A stretch of 64,000 nt of DNA from assembly GCF_003732425.1 (NCBI RefSeq), contig NZ_MOBX01000003.1, forward strand, positions 124,001-188,000, given 5' to 3'. This DNA is from Pseudomonas fluorescens (GTDB taxonomy: Bacteria > Pseudomonadota > Gammaproteobacteria > Pseudomonadales > Pseudomonadaceae). The number at the start of each line of letters is the position of its first letter. Position 1 is the stretch's first letter. Positions 26,482 to 35,400 of the stretch are shown one piece after another. The position numbers were made by a program, and so were the translations under genes. The notes under the pieces are model-generated. The model had not been told where the DNA came from. It saw only the letters and a list, made by a program, of their open reading frames with translations, and did no database searches.

Positions 26482-28503
26482 TTAATTTTCTCCTCTGTGA
26501 ATTTCGGAGTGTTGCCTTGGTGTTGCGATTCTAATGTTGTCAATGCCATATACTTCACCGCCTTTGGAAATATGTTCCATGTGGTGAAGTTCGAATTTGA
26601 CCTGGCCTCCTTGTCTGTCTATTTTTCGGACAAAAGGGGCTCGGCCTCCCTTCATTTCTTCGACGTTGGTTTCTATAAACTGGTTTTTCAGTTCGGGGTC
26701 GTTAGCGACGAGTTTCCAGAAAGTCTCCCGAAATGTCCTGAAGTTTGAAAACTCCCTTCCCCTCAGCTTATCCGCAACCTGCGCGGGTATCGGTGCCCCC
26801 TGCGGCGTAGACGCCGCCCCGAGCCAGTTCCCCGATACCACTTGCCCATTCCCCGTTGCGACACCCGGATCCTGCCTGCGATCCCTGAACATCGTGAAGA
26901 TCGGCGGGATGCCGGACTCGACCGGGAATACGGTGATGAAGCCACCGAAACTATAGGCATCCAGTTCCGGGTGGGTATCTATTCGTCCTTCGAGTGCAGC
27001 AACCGTCGTGCCGTCGTAAACGATAATTTTTCGTCCAGCGGGTGGCCGTGTGGTGGACGCATTGCCGGGTGTGACGATGGGTATCCAGGTCATGCCGATG
27101 GAGGGTGCATCAGGGCTGTAAACCCTGTAGGCATTGATACCTGGGTCAAATGTCGAAAGCCTGACTGGTGCTTTCGACGGGATGGTGGTGCCGTTGGTTG
27201 CCGCGACGAAAAACTCGGTGGCGTTTTGAGTGGTTTTTGAGCCCAGCGTGACCGGCAGATCGATGTCTCCACCGGCTTGGGCGATGGCGTACAAGTCGTC
27301 TTGCAGAGCGGGCAGGAGGGCTGAAAGCGGCACACTCAAGGCGCGGGACTGTTCTGGTTTGAAGCTTGTGAACTCCATCATCCAGCCAGTGACGTTGTCA
27401 GGTTTGAACTCCGAGAGTGGGTCGGGGATTGTTTGACCTTCGCCATCGGCCAAGGGGGAAGGGAATAACAGTGCGGCAAATCCGACCAATACTGCGCTCG
27501 CGGATGCGGCGGCCAGCGTTGTTACAGTGGCGACGCCGTTTTGCAGGGCCGCTCTTACCGCCGCTGCTGTGGCCGTGCGGGTGGCAAGCTGGCCTGACGC
27601 CACGGTGAACACAGGCGTGGTCGCCACTGTGGAGACCGATACCGCATAGGGACGTTGTTTTTTTGCCTCGTCCAGAGATGCCAGCCAATCGCGCATTGCT
27701 TTAAAGCGGGCCTCATACTCAGCGCGGCGCTTGGCCTGCGCTTCTTCACGCGCCTTGGACTCCAGTGCGTTTTTCTCGCGCTCGCGGTCCCGTTGTTCCT
27801 GCTCTCGTTGGCGACGTGCTGCATCTGCCAACGCCTGTTGCCGCTGTTGCTCCGCAGCAATCCTGGCGCGTTCAGCGGCCTGACGTGCCGCTTCGGCGGC
27901 AGCCGCTTGCGCCTGTTCGTTGGCCTGCACGGTGGTCAGCCAGATGTGTACATTGGCTTGTTGTTGATGCAGAACCGAGAGGGTCTGGGCCAGCAACCTG
28001 GCTTCGAGCGCCGCGCGATAGGACTGTTTCCACAGGTTCATTCCCGGGCCGTTGGGGCTGAGAATCGGGTCGACGATCTGCGCGCGGGAAAGGAACTGGA
28101 AAACTGTTTTATCGGTTGGATCGCTGCCATAAAAGCCGTGGGACAACTGGGTCTCGTGCAGCAGTTGCTGGCTCTTGCGCTGAATCACGGTGTTGCGGAC
28201 ACCCAGCTCGCGGATCAGCGATGCCGCTGGTGGGAGCGGGTGGGTCGAAACCTCCTGTCGGGCGGCTGCCAGATCCGCTTCGATGGTCAACGGGATGTGG
28301 GTGGTTTTGCCTTGATATTCCGCTTCCAGCGGGCCGGTGAAGTGTTGCAGCACTTGCTGATAGCGACGGGTGTTTCGCGGCGGGCCGAATCGGCCACTGT
28401 TGGGAATCGTGGTGCCGGTTGAGGGGTGTATGCGCATGCCTGGAGGCGCTGTCGCAGTCGTGTGGACTGCCTCGGTCAATACGAACGGCGGTGGTTTTTG
28501 CAT
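26482..28503 (-). CDS. S-type pyocin-like bacteriocin with C-terminal HNH DNase domain
   Basis: 673 residues. A Pro/Thr-rich N-terminal region is followed by a long charged coiled coil (about residues 200-290, Ala/Glu/Arg/Gln-rich). Then come a short hydrophobic Ala/Val stretch, an S-type pyocin translocation-like domain, and a C-terminal nuclease ending with the HNH/His-Me motif (HHMEH, then N in DNIRIATP, then H-S-E-I-H). It would kill related strains by DNA cleavage after uptake. The start at 28503 is chosen because AGGA lies 7 bases upstream; ATGs at 28509 and 28527 lack such a site. There is no lysis gene next to it. A LexA-like box lies about 110 bases upstream. Its place beside the ferripyoverdine receptor gene is unusual. 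Confidence 0.92.
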   Translation of the reverse strand: MQKPPPFVLTEAVHTTATAPPGMRIHPSTGTTIPNSGRFGPPRNTRRYQQVLQHFTGPLEAEYQGKTTHIPLTIEADLAAARQEVSTHPLPPAASLIRELGVRNTVIQRKSQQLLHETQLSHGFYGSDPTDKTVFQFLSRAQIVDPILSPNGPGMNLWKQSYRAALEARLLAQTLSVLHQQQANVHIWLTTVQANEQAQAAAAEAARQAAERARIAAEQQRQQALADAARRQREQEQRDREREKNALESKAREEAQAKRRAEYEARFKAMRDWLASLDEAKKQRPYAVSVSTVATTPVFTVASGQLATRTATAAAVRAALQNGVATVTTLAAASASAVLVGFAALLFPSPLADGEGQTIPDPLSEFKPDNVTGWMMEFTSFKPEQSRALSVPLSALLPALQDDLYAIAQAGGDIDLPVTLGSKTTQNATEFFVAATNGTTIPSKAPVRLSTFDPGINAYRVYSPDAPSIGMTWIPIVTPGNASTTRPPAGRKIIVYDGTTVAALEGRIDTHPELDAYSFGGFITVFPVESGIPPIFTMFRDRRQDPGVATGNGQVVSGNWLGAASTPQGAPIPAQVADKLRGREFSNFRTFRETFWKLVANDPELKNQFIETNVEEMKGGRAPFVRKIDRQGGQVKFELHHMEHISKGGEVYGIDNIRIATPRQHSEIHRGEN

Positions 28504-28614
28504 ATTCATATCCTTTTGAATGTGCATTGTTTTTCGATAAGTAACGGGTGAGCCGTCAGTTGCTTCCTGCCAATCAAAGTTACAACGAAGTGCTCAGGGA
28601 AATATCCGAGTCGC

Positions 28615-28630
28615 CTGTAGGCGCTGACAG
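28615..28630 (-). promoter_or_regulatory. Candidate LexA (SOS) box upstream of the bacteriocin
   Basis: CTGT-N8-ACAG, the outer consensus of a LexA operator, occurs 112 bases before the bacteriocin start. The central eight bases are GC-rich, unlike the AT-rich centre of strong operators, so binding may be weak. SOS control is usual for nuclease bacteriocins. Confidence 0.45.
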
Positions 28631-28764
28631 GAGATAAGGCGGGAGTTTTCGGCGAAAAGAGGGTTTTAGCGGATGCTTCTTTTATGTAATCGGACGTTTC
28701 CTATGCAACGAAAGGAAATACCTTTCAAACCGCATGCTGTGTATTGCCGGTAAACCTTTACCCA

Positions 28765-28801
28765 TAAAAAAAGCGCCCCGGTTTGGCCGGGGCGCTTTTT
28801 G
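28765..28801 (-). terminator. Intrinsic terminator of fpvA (bidirectional)
   Basis: The stem AGCGCCCCGG / CCGGGGCGCT has a 5-base loop and is flanked by an A-run on one side and a T-run on the other. It begins 17 bases after the fpvA stop. On the minus strand it ends in seven Ts. Confidence 0.92.
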
Positions 28802-28817
28802 TGTTGCTGCGGTTAAA

Positions 28818-31244
28818 TCAGAACGTGTACTTGAAGCCGGTCATGATGTTGCGCGGTGCGCCGTACATGCCGTGGTCGCCGGCGTAGCTGAAGTATTCGC
28901 GGTCGAATACGTTGTTCAGGTTGACCGAAGCGCTGAGGTTTTTGCTGATGTCGTAGCGTGCCAGCAGGTTGGTGACGGCGTAGCTGCCTTGCTGGAAGGT
29001 ATGCAGGTCGGCACCGGTCTTGCTCTGCCAGTTCACGCCACCGCCAACGGTGACTTTGTCCAGAATGCCCGGCAGGCGATAGCTGGTGAAGGTCTTGAGG
29101 CTGTGACGGGGCAGGGTGGTGACGATGCGCTGGTCATCGGCATCGGTGCTGACCGCATAGGCGTAGCCGGCAGACGCTTGCCAGCCTTCGGCCAGTTCGC
29201 CGTCGAGGGTGAATTCAGCACCCTTGGTGGTGGTGCCTTGTTCGGATTTGTAGGTGTTGCCGCCGGGGGTGTCGATCCAGATCGCCAGGTTGTCCTGCTC
29301 GATCTTGAACAGCGCGAAGCTGGAGTTCAGCTTGCCATCGAAGTGGCTGCCCTTGACGCCGATTTCGTAGCCGGTGCCTTCCATCGGGTCCAGAGGTTTT
29401 TTGTTGATGTCGCGAACCCACGACGATTGCGGGTTGAAAATCTTGGTGTAGCTGGCATACAGCGACCAGTTGTCGTTGACGTCATAGACCACACCCGCGT
29501 ACGGGATGTAGACGCCGGTTTCCGATTCCTTGGTCTTGGTTTCTGCACCGTCGTACGGTTTGTCTTCGATGTCGCGATGCCAGTCGACCACGCGGCTGCC
29601 GAGCAGAATGCTCAGGTCATCGGTGGCGCGCAGGCGGGTGGCCAGGTAAGCGGCGTATTGCGTTTCGTCGACGGTGGATTTGCCGGTGACGTTGAATTCG
29701 GGTTTGACCGAGTCGCCGTTCCAGTTCAGCAGGTTGTCGATGGCGCCGGCAGGGGAGCTGTTGTAGTCGTACTTCCAGCTGCCGTAGCTCGGCACGTTTT
29801 CGTTGTATTGGGACAGGGTCACACCGGCGATCAACTCGTGCTCGCGACCCAGCAGGCCGAACGGGCCGGTCAGGTAGGCGTCGATGTTGTTCTGGCGCGG
29901 GGTACCGGAGAAACGCACCGGCAGTTGGGTGGTGCCGCTACCGTCCGGGTTCAGGCCGCCGTTGACGTAGTTGAAGACTTCGTCGAACTTGTTCTCGGAG
30001 TGAGTGAATTCAACCTTGCCGCTCCAGCCATTGCCGAACTGTTGTTCGATCGAGGTGAAGAAGCTGGTTTGTTCGTGGTCGTTGTAAGACCAGGTCTGCG
30101 CCGAGTTCAGCGAACGCTTGAGGTTGGCGCGCGAGCCGTCGGTGAAACGGGTCGGCAGGCCTGAACGCATTGGCGAGTCGACGTCGGTGCGCTGGTAGCT
30201 GAAGCCCATGGTCAGCAGGGTGTCTTCGCTGAGGTCGAATTCGGTGATGCCATACATCAGCTGGGAATCTTGCTTGTAGCGGTCGATCCAGGACTGTTCG
30301 GTCTTGAAGTCGCCCACCAGACGGCCACGGATGTTGCCGGTTTCGGTCAACGGCCCGGAGACGTCGAAGCCGGTGCCGTAACGATCCCAGTTGCCGGCTT
30401 CAGCGGTGACGCTGGCCTGGGCTTCGGCGGTCGGACGCTTGCGGATCAGGTTGATGGTCGCCGAAGGGCTGCCCAGGCCGCTGATCAGGCCGGTGGCGCC
30501 ACGCACCACTTCCACACGGTCATACATCGCCATGCTCTGGGTGTAGTTGTCCATGCGCTTGACGGTCGGCACGCCGTCGATTTCGAAGTTCTGGATCTCG
30601 AAACCGCGGGAGAAGTAACCGTCGGACTCTGCGCCCTGGCCGTCACGCAGCACGATGATGCCCGGTGTGGCGTCGAGGGTGTCGCTGAGGTTGGTCAGGC
30701 GCTGGTCGTCGAGGCGCTGACGGGTCATGACGGTCAGCGACTGCGGAGTTTCCTTGGGTGTCAGATTCAGGCGCGTCGAACTACTGGACGAGTAGGTGGT
30801 GTACAGCCCGGTGCCTTCAGTCGTCGACCCCGGTGCCTTGCCGGAAATTGATACAGCGCCCAGTTCCAGTGCGTTTCCCGCACCGGTACCGGTGGTCGGC
30901 ACCAGCGAAACGGTGTTGCCGGTCAGTTGATAAGTCATGCCGCTCCCCAGCAGCAAGTTGTTCAGCGCCTGTTCCGGTTCCAGGTGACCGGAGACCGCAC
31001 TCGAGTTCAGGCCAGCCAGGGTTTCCGGGCTGTAGAGAATCTGCAGGTTGGCCTGTTGCCCAAGCTGTTGCAGTGCACTGGACAGGGGTTGCGCAGGGAC
31101 GTTGACGTCGACCGGCGTCGCTTGAGCCTGGGCGCTGCCCAACAGCATCAGCGTCAGCAGGGCACCAGACAGCACGGCGCCGCGCGGGTTGCGGCGGGAA
31201 ATGGCTTCAGCCAGAGGGGGGCGGGACAACTTTAAGGCTTGCAT
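28818..31244 (-). CDS. fpvA: Ferripyoverdine TonB-dependent outer-membrane receptor
   Basis: 808 residues. A signal peptide of about 42 residues ends AQA. It is followed by a secretin/TonB short N-terminal signalling domain (about 45-120), a plug (about 155-265, with QSLTVMTRQRL and VEVVRGATGL) and a 22-strand-type barrel ending in the expected C-terminal Phe (MTGFKYTF). It imports ferric pyoverdine using TonB energy. The signalling domain normally contacts the anti-sigma factor FpvR to release FpvI and PvdS. No fpvR is visible in this window, so its partner must be elsewhere. It has its own upstream region with a Fur-like box and an intrinsic terminator downstream. The assignment rests on family features plus its place between the synthetases and pvdE. 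Confidence 0.94.
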   Translation of the reverse strand: MQALKLSRPPLAEAISRRNPRGAVLSGALLTLMLLGSAQAQATPVDVNVPAQPLSSALQQLGQQANLQILYSPETLAGLNSSAVSGHLEPEQALNNLLLGSGMTYQLTGNTVSLVPTTGTGAGNALELGAVSISGKAPGSTTEGTGLYTTYSSSSSTRLNLTPKETPQSLTVMTRQRLDDQRLTNLSDTLDATPGIIVLRDGQGAESDGYFSRGFEIQNFEIDGVPTVKRMDNYTQSMAMYDRVEVVRGATGLISGLGSPSATINLIRKRPTAEAQASVTAEAGNWDRYGTGFDVSGPLTETGNIRGRLVGDFKTEQSWIDRYKQDSQLMYGITEFDLSEDTLLTMGFSYQRTDVDSPMRSGLPTRFTDGSRANLKRSLNSAQTWSYNDHEQTSFFTSIEQQFGNGWSGKVEFTHSENKFDEVFNYVNGGLNPDGSGTTQLPVRFSGTPRQNNIDAYLTGPFGLLGREHELIAGVTLSQYNENVPSYGSWKYDYNSSPAGAIDNLLNWNGDSVKPEFNVTGKSTVDETQYAAYLATRLRATDDLSILLGSRVVDWHRDIEDKPYDGAETKTKESETGVYIPYAGVVYDVNDNWSLYASYTKIFNPQSSWVRDINKKPLDPMEGTGYEIGVKGSHFDGKLNSSFALFKIEQDNLAIWIDTPGGNTYKSEQGTTTKGAEFTLDGELAEGWQASAGYAYAVSTDADDQRIVTTLPRHSLKTFTSYRLPGILDKVTVGGGVNWQSKTGADLHTFQQGSYAVTNLLARYDISKNLSASVNLNNVFDREYFSYAGDHGMYGAPRNIMTGFKYTF

Positions 31245-31284
31245 TTGCTCGGGATGCTCCTGAAGTGCGAGTGCAGTTTTATTA

Positions 31285-31303
31285 GTTAATGATAATTAGA
31301 CGC
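31285..31303 (-). promoter_or_regulatory. Fur-like box upstream of fpvA
   Basis: 13 of 19 positions match GATAATGATAATCATTATC, including an unbroken TAATGATAAT. It lies 41 bases before the fpvA start. I found no CTAAAT-N16-CGT box here, unlike the other pvd promoters. Confidence 0.6.
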
Positions 31304-31398
31304 AACACTACGTAAAAACCGGAAAAAATCCCGCCAACCGCGAAAAATTCTGCTATCGCGTGAAGGCGAGATCAGCTCATCCCTGAGCGATCGGCGTG

Positions 31399-33048
31399 TC
31401 AGGCCGGGTTGAGCGCGGTTTTGACCTTGCCGGCATCCATGCGCACCAACTGGTCGGCGACATCGAAATACCGGTCATCGTGGGAGATCACGATGATGGT
31501 CTTGCCCAGACGTTTGAGGTCGGGCAGCAGCTCGGTGTAGAAGATCCGCCGGAAGGTCGGGTCCTGATCCGCGGCCCATTCGTCGAACACCAGCACCGGA
31601 CGCTCCTCCAGCCAGGCATTGACCAGCGCCAGACGCTTGCGCTGACCGGTGGACAGGTCGGTGGTGGTGAAGCTGCCGTCCTGCACGCTGACCTTGTGGG
31701 CGATTTCCAGGCGTTGCAGGTATTTGTTGGCGTCGTCGGGAATGTGCGTATCGCCTTGCACCACGTCATCGAACAGGTAGTAGTCGGCAAAGACGGTAGT
31801 GAATAACTGGCGGTAATCGTCGCGGGTGAGGGCGGTCACGCATTCGCCATTTAGGCGAATTTCCCCTTGCTGTGGCGGATACAGGCCCAGCAGCAATTTG
31901 ATCAGGGTGGTTTTGCCGCAGCCGTTTTCGCCGACGATGAACACGATGTCGCCCTGTTCGATCTTCAGGTTCACCGGCCCCAGCGTGAACGGATTGGCCT
32001 CGCCTACGGCCGGGAAGGCGTAGCGCACATCGTTGAGTTCCAGGCTCTGCACCGGCTCGGCTTTTTTGCCCTGATCGCTGAGCAACAGATGTGGCTCGGG
32101 TGAGGAAAACTGCGCCGACAGTTCAGCGATGCGGCGGAAGGCGATCTGTGCGCGGCTGACCACCGGCAAGGTGCCGACCAGATGTTCCAGCGGCCCTTTC
32201 ATGTACAGCAGCACCAGGACGAAGCCGCTCATCACGGTTTTGTCAGCGCTGGGCCAGAACGATTGCAGGGCCAGCGCCAGACCGATGACCACAAAGAACA
32301 ACATCGAGCCGAAACTCTTGGCAATCACGAACGTGTTGATCGATTTGATCTGGGTCTTGCAGATGAAATCGGCCGTGCCCTTGATGCCGTTGTTGAACAT
32401 GCGCTGGCGGCGCGGGCGGTGAATGCGCAGTTCCTTGGCACCTTCGGCAATCGCGTTGTAGTGCTTTTGCAGTTCGTCTTCAGCGTCACGGGCGGCGAAG
32501 AAACCTTTGATCCCGCGCCCTTGGGCGAAATACTGAATGCCGGTGCCGATCAGGATCGCCACCACCATGATCAGAAACATCGGCCACGACAGCATCGCCA
32601 GGTACCCCATACAGCCGAGGGTCACGGTCAGCGAGATGGCCAGTGGTGCGAAGGCGAAGGCGAAGTCGCTGATAGTGTCGACGTCGTGGGTCAGCACCGG
32701 AATCAGGCGATGGCTGCGATAGCGCTCAATCTGTTCGATCGGTGCCGACAGCACTTTTTCGCCCAGCTGTTTACGCAGAGTGGCGATGATGTGCTGGCCG
32801 ACATAATTGGTGCCGATGTCCGAGCAGATCGAGCTGAGCAGCGCCAGCACGCACAGGCCACCGAACAGCGCGACCACGCCTTGGGTCAGACCGGATTCGG
32901 AGTGCAGCGCGTTATTGATGGTGGCCAGCAGGACCGTGACACTCAGGCCACCGACCATACCCAGAATGACCGACAGTGCGACGACGAGCCGAAAAGGTTT
33001 GAGTAGGGTGAACAATTCATGAATTGCACCGCGCGTAGGCTGGGTCAT
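31399..33048 (-). CDS. pvdE: Pyoverdine precursor ABC exporter (fused permease and ATPase)
   Basis: 549 residues. The N-terminal half is a six-helix ABC permease. The C-terminal half is an ATPase with Walker A GENGCGKTT, signature LSTGQ and Walker B VLVFDE. PvdE is the inner-membrane exporter that moves the acylated ferribactin precursor to the periplasm, where maturation occurs. The length and fused architecture fit the family. It has its own iron-starvation promoter 44 bases upstream. In PAO1 pvdF lies between pvdE and pvdO; here pvdO is next, separated only by the promoter region. Confidence 0.95.
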   Translation of the reverse strand: MTQPTRGAIHELFTLLKPFRLVVALSVILGMVGGLSVTVLLATINNALHSESGLTQGVVALFGGLCVLALLSSICSDIGTNYVGQHIIATLRKQLGEKVLSAPIEQIERYRSHRLIPVLTHDVDTISDFAFAFAPLAISLTVTLGCMGYLAMLSWPMFLIMVVAILIGTGIQYFAQGRGIKGFFAARDAEDELQKHYNAIAEGAKELRIHRPRRQRMFNNGIKGTADFICKTQIKSINTFVIAKSFGSMLFFVVIGLALALQSFWPSADKTVMSGFVLVLLYMKGPLEHLVGTLPVVSRAQIAFRRIAELSAQFSSPEPHLLLSDQGKKAEPVQSLELNDVRYAFPAVGEANPFTLGPVNLKIEQGDIVFIVGENGCGKTTLIKLLLGLYPPQQGEIRLNGECVTALTRDDYRQLFTTVFADYYLFDDVVQGDTHIPDDANKYLQRLEIAHKVSVQDGSFTTTDLSTGQRKRLALVNAWLEERPVLVFDEWAADQDPTFRRIFYTELLPDLKRLGKTIIVISHDDRYFDVADQLVRMDAGKVKTALNPA

Positions 33049-33091
33049 GACAGGACAGTTCCTTGGGTCGTAAAGGCAGATACCCTGTAGA

Positions 33092-33116
33092 ACGTCTGAT
33101 CCGGTGCTTAATTTAG
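33092..33116 (-). promoter_or_regulatory. Iron-starvation (PvdS) promoter of pvdE
   Basis: On the minus strand CTAAAT is followed by exactly 16 bases and CGT, the iron-starvation box recognised by PvdS-type sigma factors. It ends 44 bases before the pvdE start. Confidence 0.9.
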
Positions 33117-33118
33117 AA

Positions 33119-33139
33119 GGTCGCCGACTGGCGGCGACC
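33119..33139 (-). terminator. Hairpin after pvdO (weak terminator candidate)
   Basis: An 8-bp stem (GGTCGCCG / CGGCGACC) with a 5-base loop lies after pvdO and directly before the pvdE promoter. Only TTCT follows on the minus strand, so termination is uncertain. Confidence 0.45.
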
Positions 33140-33167
33140 GGGGAGAGAGGAGAAGCGTTACTGCGGA

Positions 33168-34061
33168 TTACAACTCGCGCACGACACGGAAGCCGATCCA
33201 GTCGCCGCGGGTCTTCGGATCGATGTCGTTGCGGTTGCCCGAACGCGAGAATACCGGCGCTTCACCCCAGTCATTGCCGCGAATGCGCAGGGTGTCGCAG
33301 TTGGGTTCAAGCCACGCGCTGCCGTCGGTTGGCGCACCTTTGTAGTCCGGGTGGTAGCAGTCTTCAACCCACTCATAGACATTGCCGTGCATGTCGTACA
33401 GGCCAAAGGCGTTGGCCGGATAGCTGCCCACCGGCGAGCTGAAACTGTAGCCGTCCGCCGGGCCGTAGGTGTTAGCGTGCCTGGCGATGCTGTAGCCCTT
33501 GCCTTCGTCGAACGGGAAGGGGAACGGTCCTTTGGAACCTGCACGGGCACCGTATTCACGCTGGGCTTCGCTGAGCATGCTGTACTTCTGCCCGGTTTTT
33601 TTCGATAACCAGGCGACGTAGTTCTTGATGTCCTGGAAGTCCATGCACACGGCCGGCTGACGCGGGGTTTGCGGATAGCGCGGTTTGCTCGCGACGCACT
33701 CGCGACCGGGGCGCGTGTCACCGTTGGCGATCACCGCGCCGCTCTCGCGAATGTAACTGTCCCATTCACCTGCAGTGATCTGAAAGCGGCTCATGGCGAA
33801 GGGTTTGGCGAAGGTCACTTCATGCATCGGGCCTTCGTCAGGTTCACGGCCAACTTCATCTTCCGGCGTGCCCATGGTGAAGGTGCCGGCCGGCAACACG
33901 ACCATTTCCGGGCAGTCTTTGCAGTCCTTGAATACTTTGCCCGCGGCCGGTGGTGTCGCGGCCTGTGCGGCGCTCGGCAGCAGACCGGTCATGAGGGTAG
34001 CGAGAGCCAGTGCCTTGAGCGTTCTGGCGCCGAGGGCCGGGGTCAACAGATCACGTTTCAT
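33168..34061 (-). CDS. pvdO: Periplasmic pyoverdine chromophore maturation protein, FGE/sulfatase-modifying-factor fold
   Basis: 297 residues. An N-terminal signal peptide ends near AAQA (about residue 34). A formylglycine-generating-enzyme-like domain follows: MVVLPAGTFTMGTPEDE, then NAFGLYDMHGNVYEWVEDC, and a C-terminal GFRVVREL. PvdO is required in the periplasm for the last oxidation of dihydropyoverdine to the fluorescent chromophore. It is the last gene of the pvdM-pvdN-pvdO unit, with only 30 bases between pvdN and pvdO, and is transcribed from the iron-starvation box before pvdM. Synteny and domain make the assignment secure. Confidence 0.93.
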   Translation of the reverse strand: MKRDLLTPALGARTLKALALATLMTGLLPSAAQAATPPAAGKVFKDCKDCPEMVVLPAGTFTMGTPEDEVGREPDEGPMHEVTFAKPFAMSRFQITAGEWDSYIRESGAVIANGDTRPGRECVASKPRYPQTPRQPAVCMDFQDIKNYVAWLSKKTGQKYSMLSEAQREYGARAGSKGPFPFPFDEGKGYSIARHANTYGPADGYSFSSPVGSYPANAFGLYDMHGNVYEWVEDCYHPDYKGAPTDGSAWLEPNCDTLRIRGNDWGEAPVFSRSGNRNDIDPKTRGDWIGFRVVREL

Positions 34062-34091
34062 GAGTCATCTCGTTTAAAGGAAAGCAAGGCG

Positions 34092-35372
34092 TCACAGCTG
34101 CTTGTTGAGCACGGCCATGAAACGCTCGATGTCGTTTTCGCTGTTCAGCAGGCCGGGTGCGATGCGGATCACCGGGCCGACGTCGCGCTCCACTGCGTCG
34201 CATACCACGCGGTTCTGCATGAGTCGGGCGGCGACCTGATCGCAATCGCGATCCTTGATCCGGAAGAAGGTGAAACCGGCAGACAGATCGGCGCTGCGCG
34301 GTGTCACCAGTTCAATCGAGCGGTGTTCCAGCAAGCGGTTTTTGGCGTAGGTGTTGAGTTCGTGAATGCGCGTTTGCACCTCGCGCTTGCCCAGCGTCAA
34401 ATGCAGCTTGAACGCTTCGTCCAGCGCCCAACGGTGTTCGAAACTGTGATAACCGCCGGAGGTCATGATGGTCGAGAACGTGGTGGCTTCGGAGAATGTC
34501 GGGATGGTCGGAGTGACGTCCTTGGGTTCGCTGGAACGTGCGCAAATGATCCCGGTACCGCGGGGGCCGAACATCCACTTGTGGGTGCCGGCGATAAAGA
34601 AGTCGCAATGCATGTCGGGGAAGTCGAGGTCATCGACACCGAAGCCGTGCACGCCGTCGACGACGTAGAGGATGCGATCCTTTTCCTCGCGCTGGCGATT
34701 GTGCTGCTCCACCAGTTTGCCGATCTCGCCGATCGGCAGTTTCACGCCGCTGCCCGATTGCACCCAGGTCATGCCCAGCACACGGGTTTCGGGGCGAATG
34801 CCTTTGTCGATATTGCTCAGCACTTCGTCGACGGACACCTTGGCGCTGCTGTCGAACAGCTTCAGTTTGCGCACCTTTACGCCATCTTTCTGTTGGCGAT
34901 AAGCCAAGCTGTAATGGGTCGCGTAGTGCTCGTGTTCGGTGGTGAGGATTTCCTGATCGGCGCGCACATGAATGCCGCCGTAGATCAGCGCCAGACCTTC
35001 GGTGGTGCTGCCGGTGAGGGCGATCTGCTCAGGCTTGGCCTTGAGGTAGCGACCGGCCCATTCGCGCACGGCTTGCTCGCGTTTTTCGGTTTCGCCCAGA
35101 TCCCAATCCATCGCACGCCCGGGATTGCGGTCGAGGGTCGCGCGGTAACGCTCGATGGCTTCGCGCACCGGACGCGGATGTGAGGTCACGAGGAAGTTGG
35201 CAAAGTGCAGGTAGTCCGGGTCCTGATCGAACAGCTGGCGCAGTTGTGCCCATTTGTTCCCGGCGGCCGGTTGCGCATCGGCGGCGCGTGCCGGCAGGTT
35301 GACGGCAGCGCCCAAGGGCAGGCCGGCGGCAAGGATGCCGGCCTGTTTGAGGAAAGAACGACGGTTGGTCAT
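34092..35372 (-). CDS. pvdN: Tat-exported PLP-dependent enzyme of pyoverdine side-chain modification
   Basis: 426 residues. The N-terminus NRRSFLKQAG is a twin-arginine signal, so the folded protein with its cofactor is exported to the periplasm. A class V aminotransferase-like fold follows, with TGSTTEGL, VVDGVHGFG (cofactor Asp/His) and the Schiff-base lysine in AGTHKWMFGPRG. PvdN converts the N-terminal glutamate side chain of pyoverdine to succinamide. It lies 28 bases after pvdM and 30 before pvdO in one operon. Confidence 0.94.
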   Translation of the reverse strand: MTNRRSFLKQAGILAAGLPLGAAVNLPARAADAQPAAGNKWAQLRQLFDQDPDYLHFANFLVTSHPRPVREAIERYRATLDRNPGRAMDWDLGETEKREQAVREWAGRYLKAKPEQIALTGSTTEGLALIYGGIHVRADQEILTTEHEHYATHYSLAYRQQKDGVKVRKLKLFDSSAKVSVDEVLSNIDKGIRPETRVLGMTWVQSGSGVKLPIGEIGKLVEQHNRQREEKDRILYVVDGVHGFGVDDLDFPDMHCDFFIAGTHKWMFGPRGTGIICARSSEPKDVTPTIPTFSEATTFSTIMTSGGYHSFEHRWALDEAFKLHLTLGKREVQTRIHELNTYAKNRLLEHRSIELVTPRSADLSAGFTFFRIKDRDCDQVAARLMQNRVVCDAVERDVGPVIRIAPGLLNSENDIERFMAVLNKQL

Positions 35373-35400
35373 GAAGTCGGATCACTTGTTCGAAGAGGTG

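Noticed and set aside
28697..28703. TTTCCTA between the bacteriocin and fpvA, as a further BvgA-like site
   Set aside because: The left half (TCGGACG) pairs poorly, the following bases do not match the TTTCCTACA form, and no adhesion gene is near. The 7-mer alone is expected by chance several times in a window of this size.
28734..30164. Plus-strand open frame opposite fpvA
   Set aside because: It is the complement of a clear TonB receptor, Val/Ala/Gly-rich and without start signals or family motifs.
31245..31398. PvdS iron-starvation box for fpvA
   Set aside because: No TAAAT-N16-CGT match on the minus strand; a CGT with a GC-rich element 16 bases upstream is not convincing.
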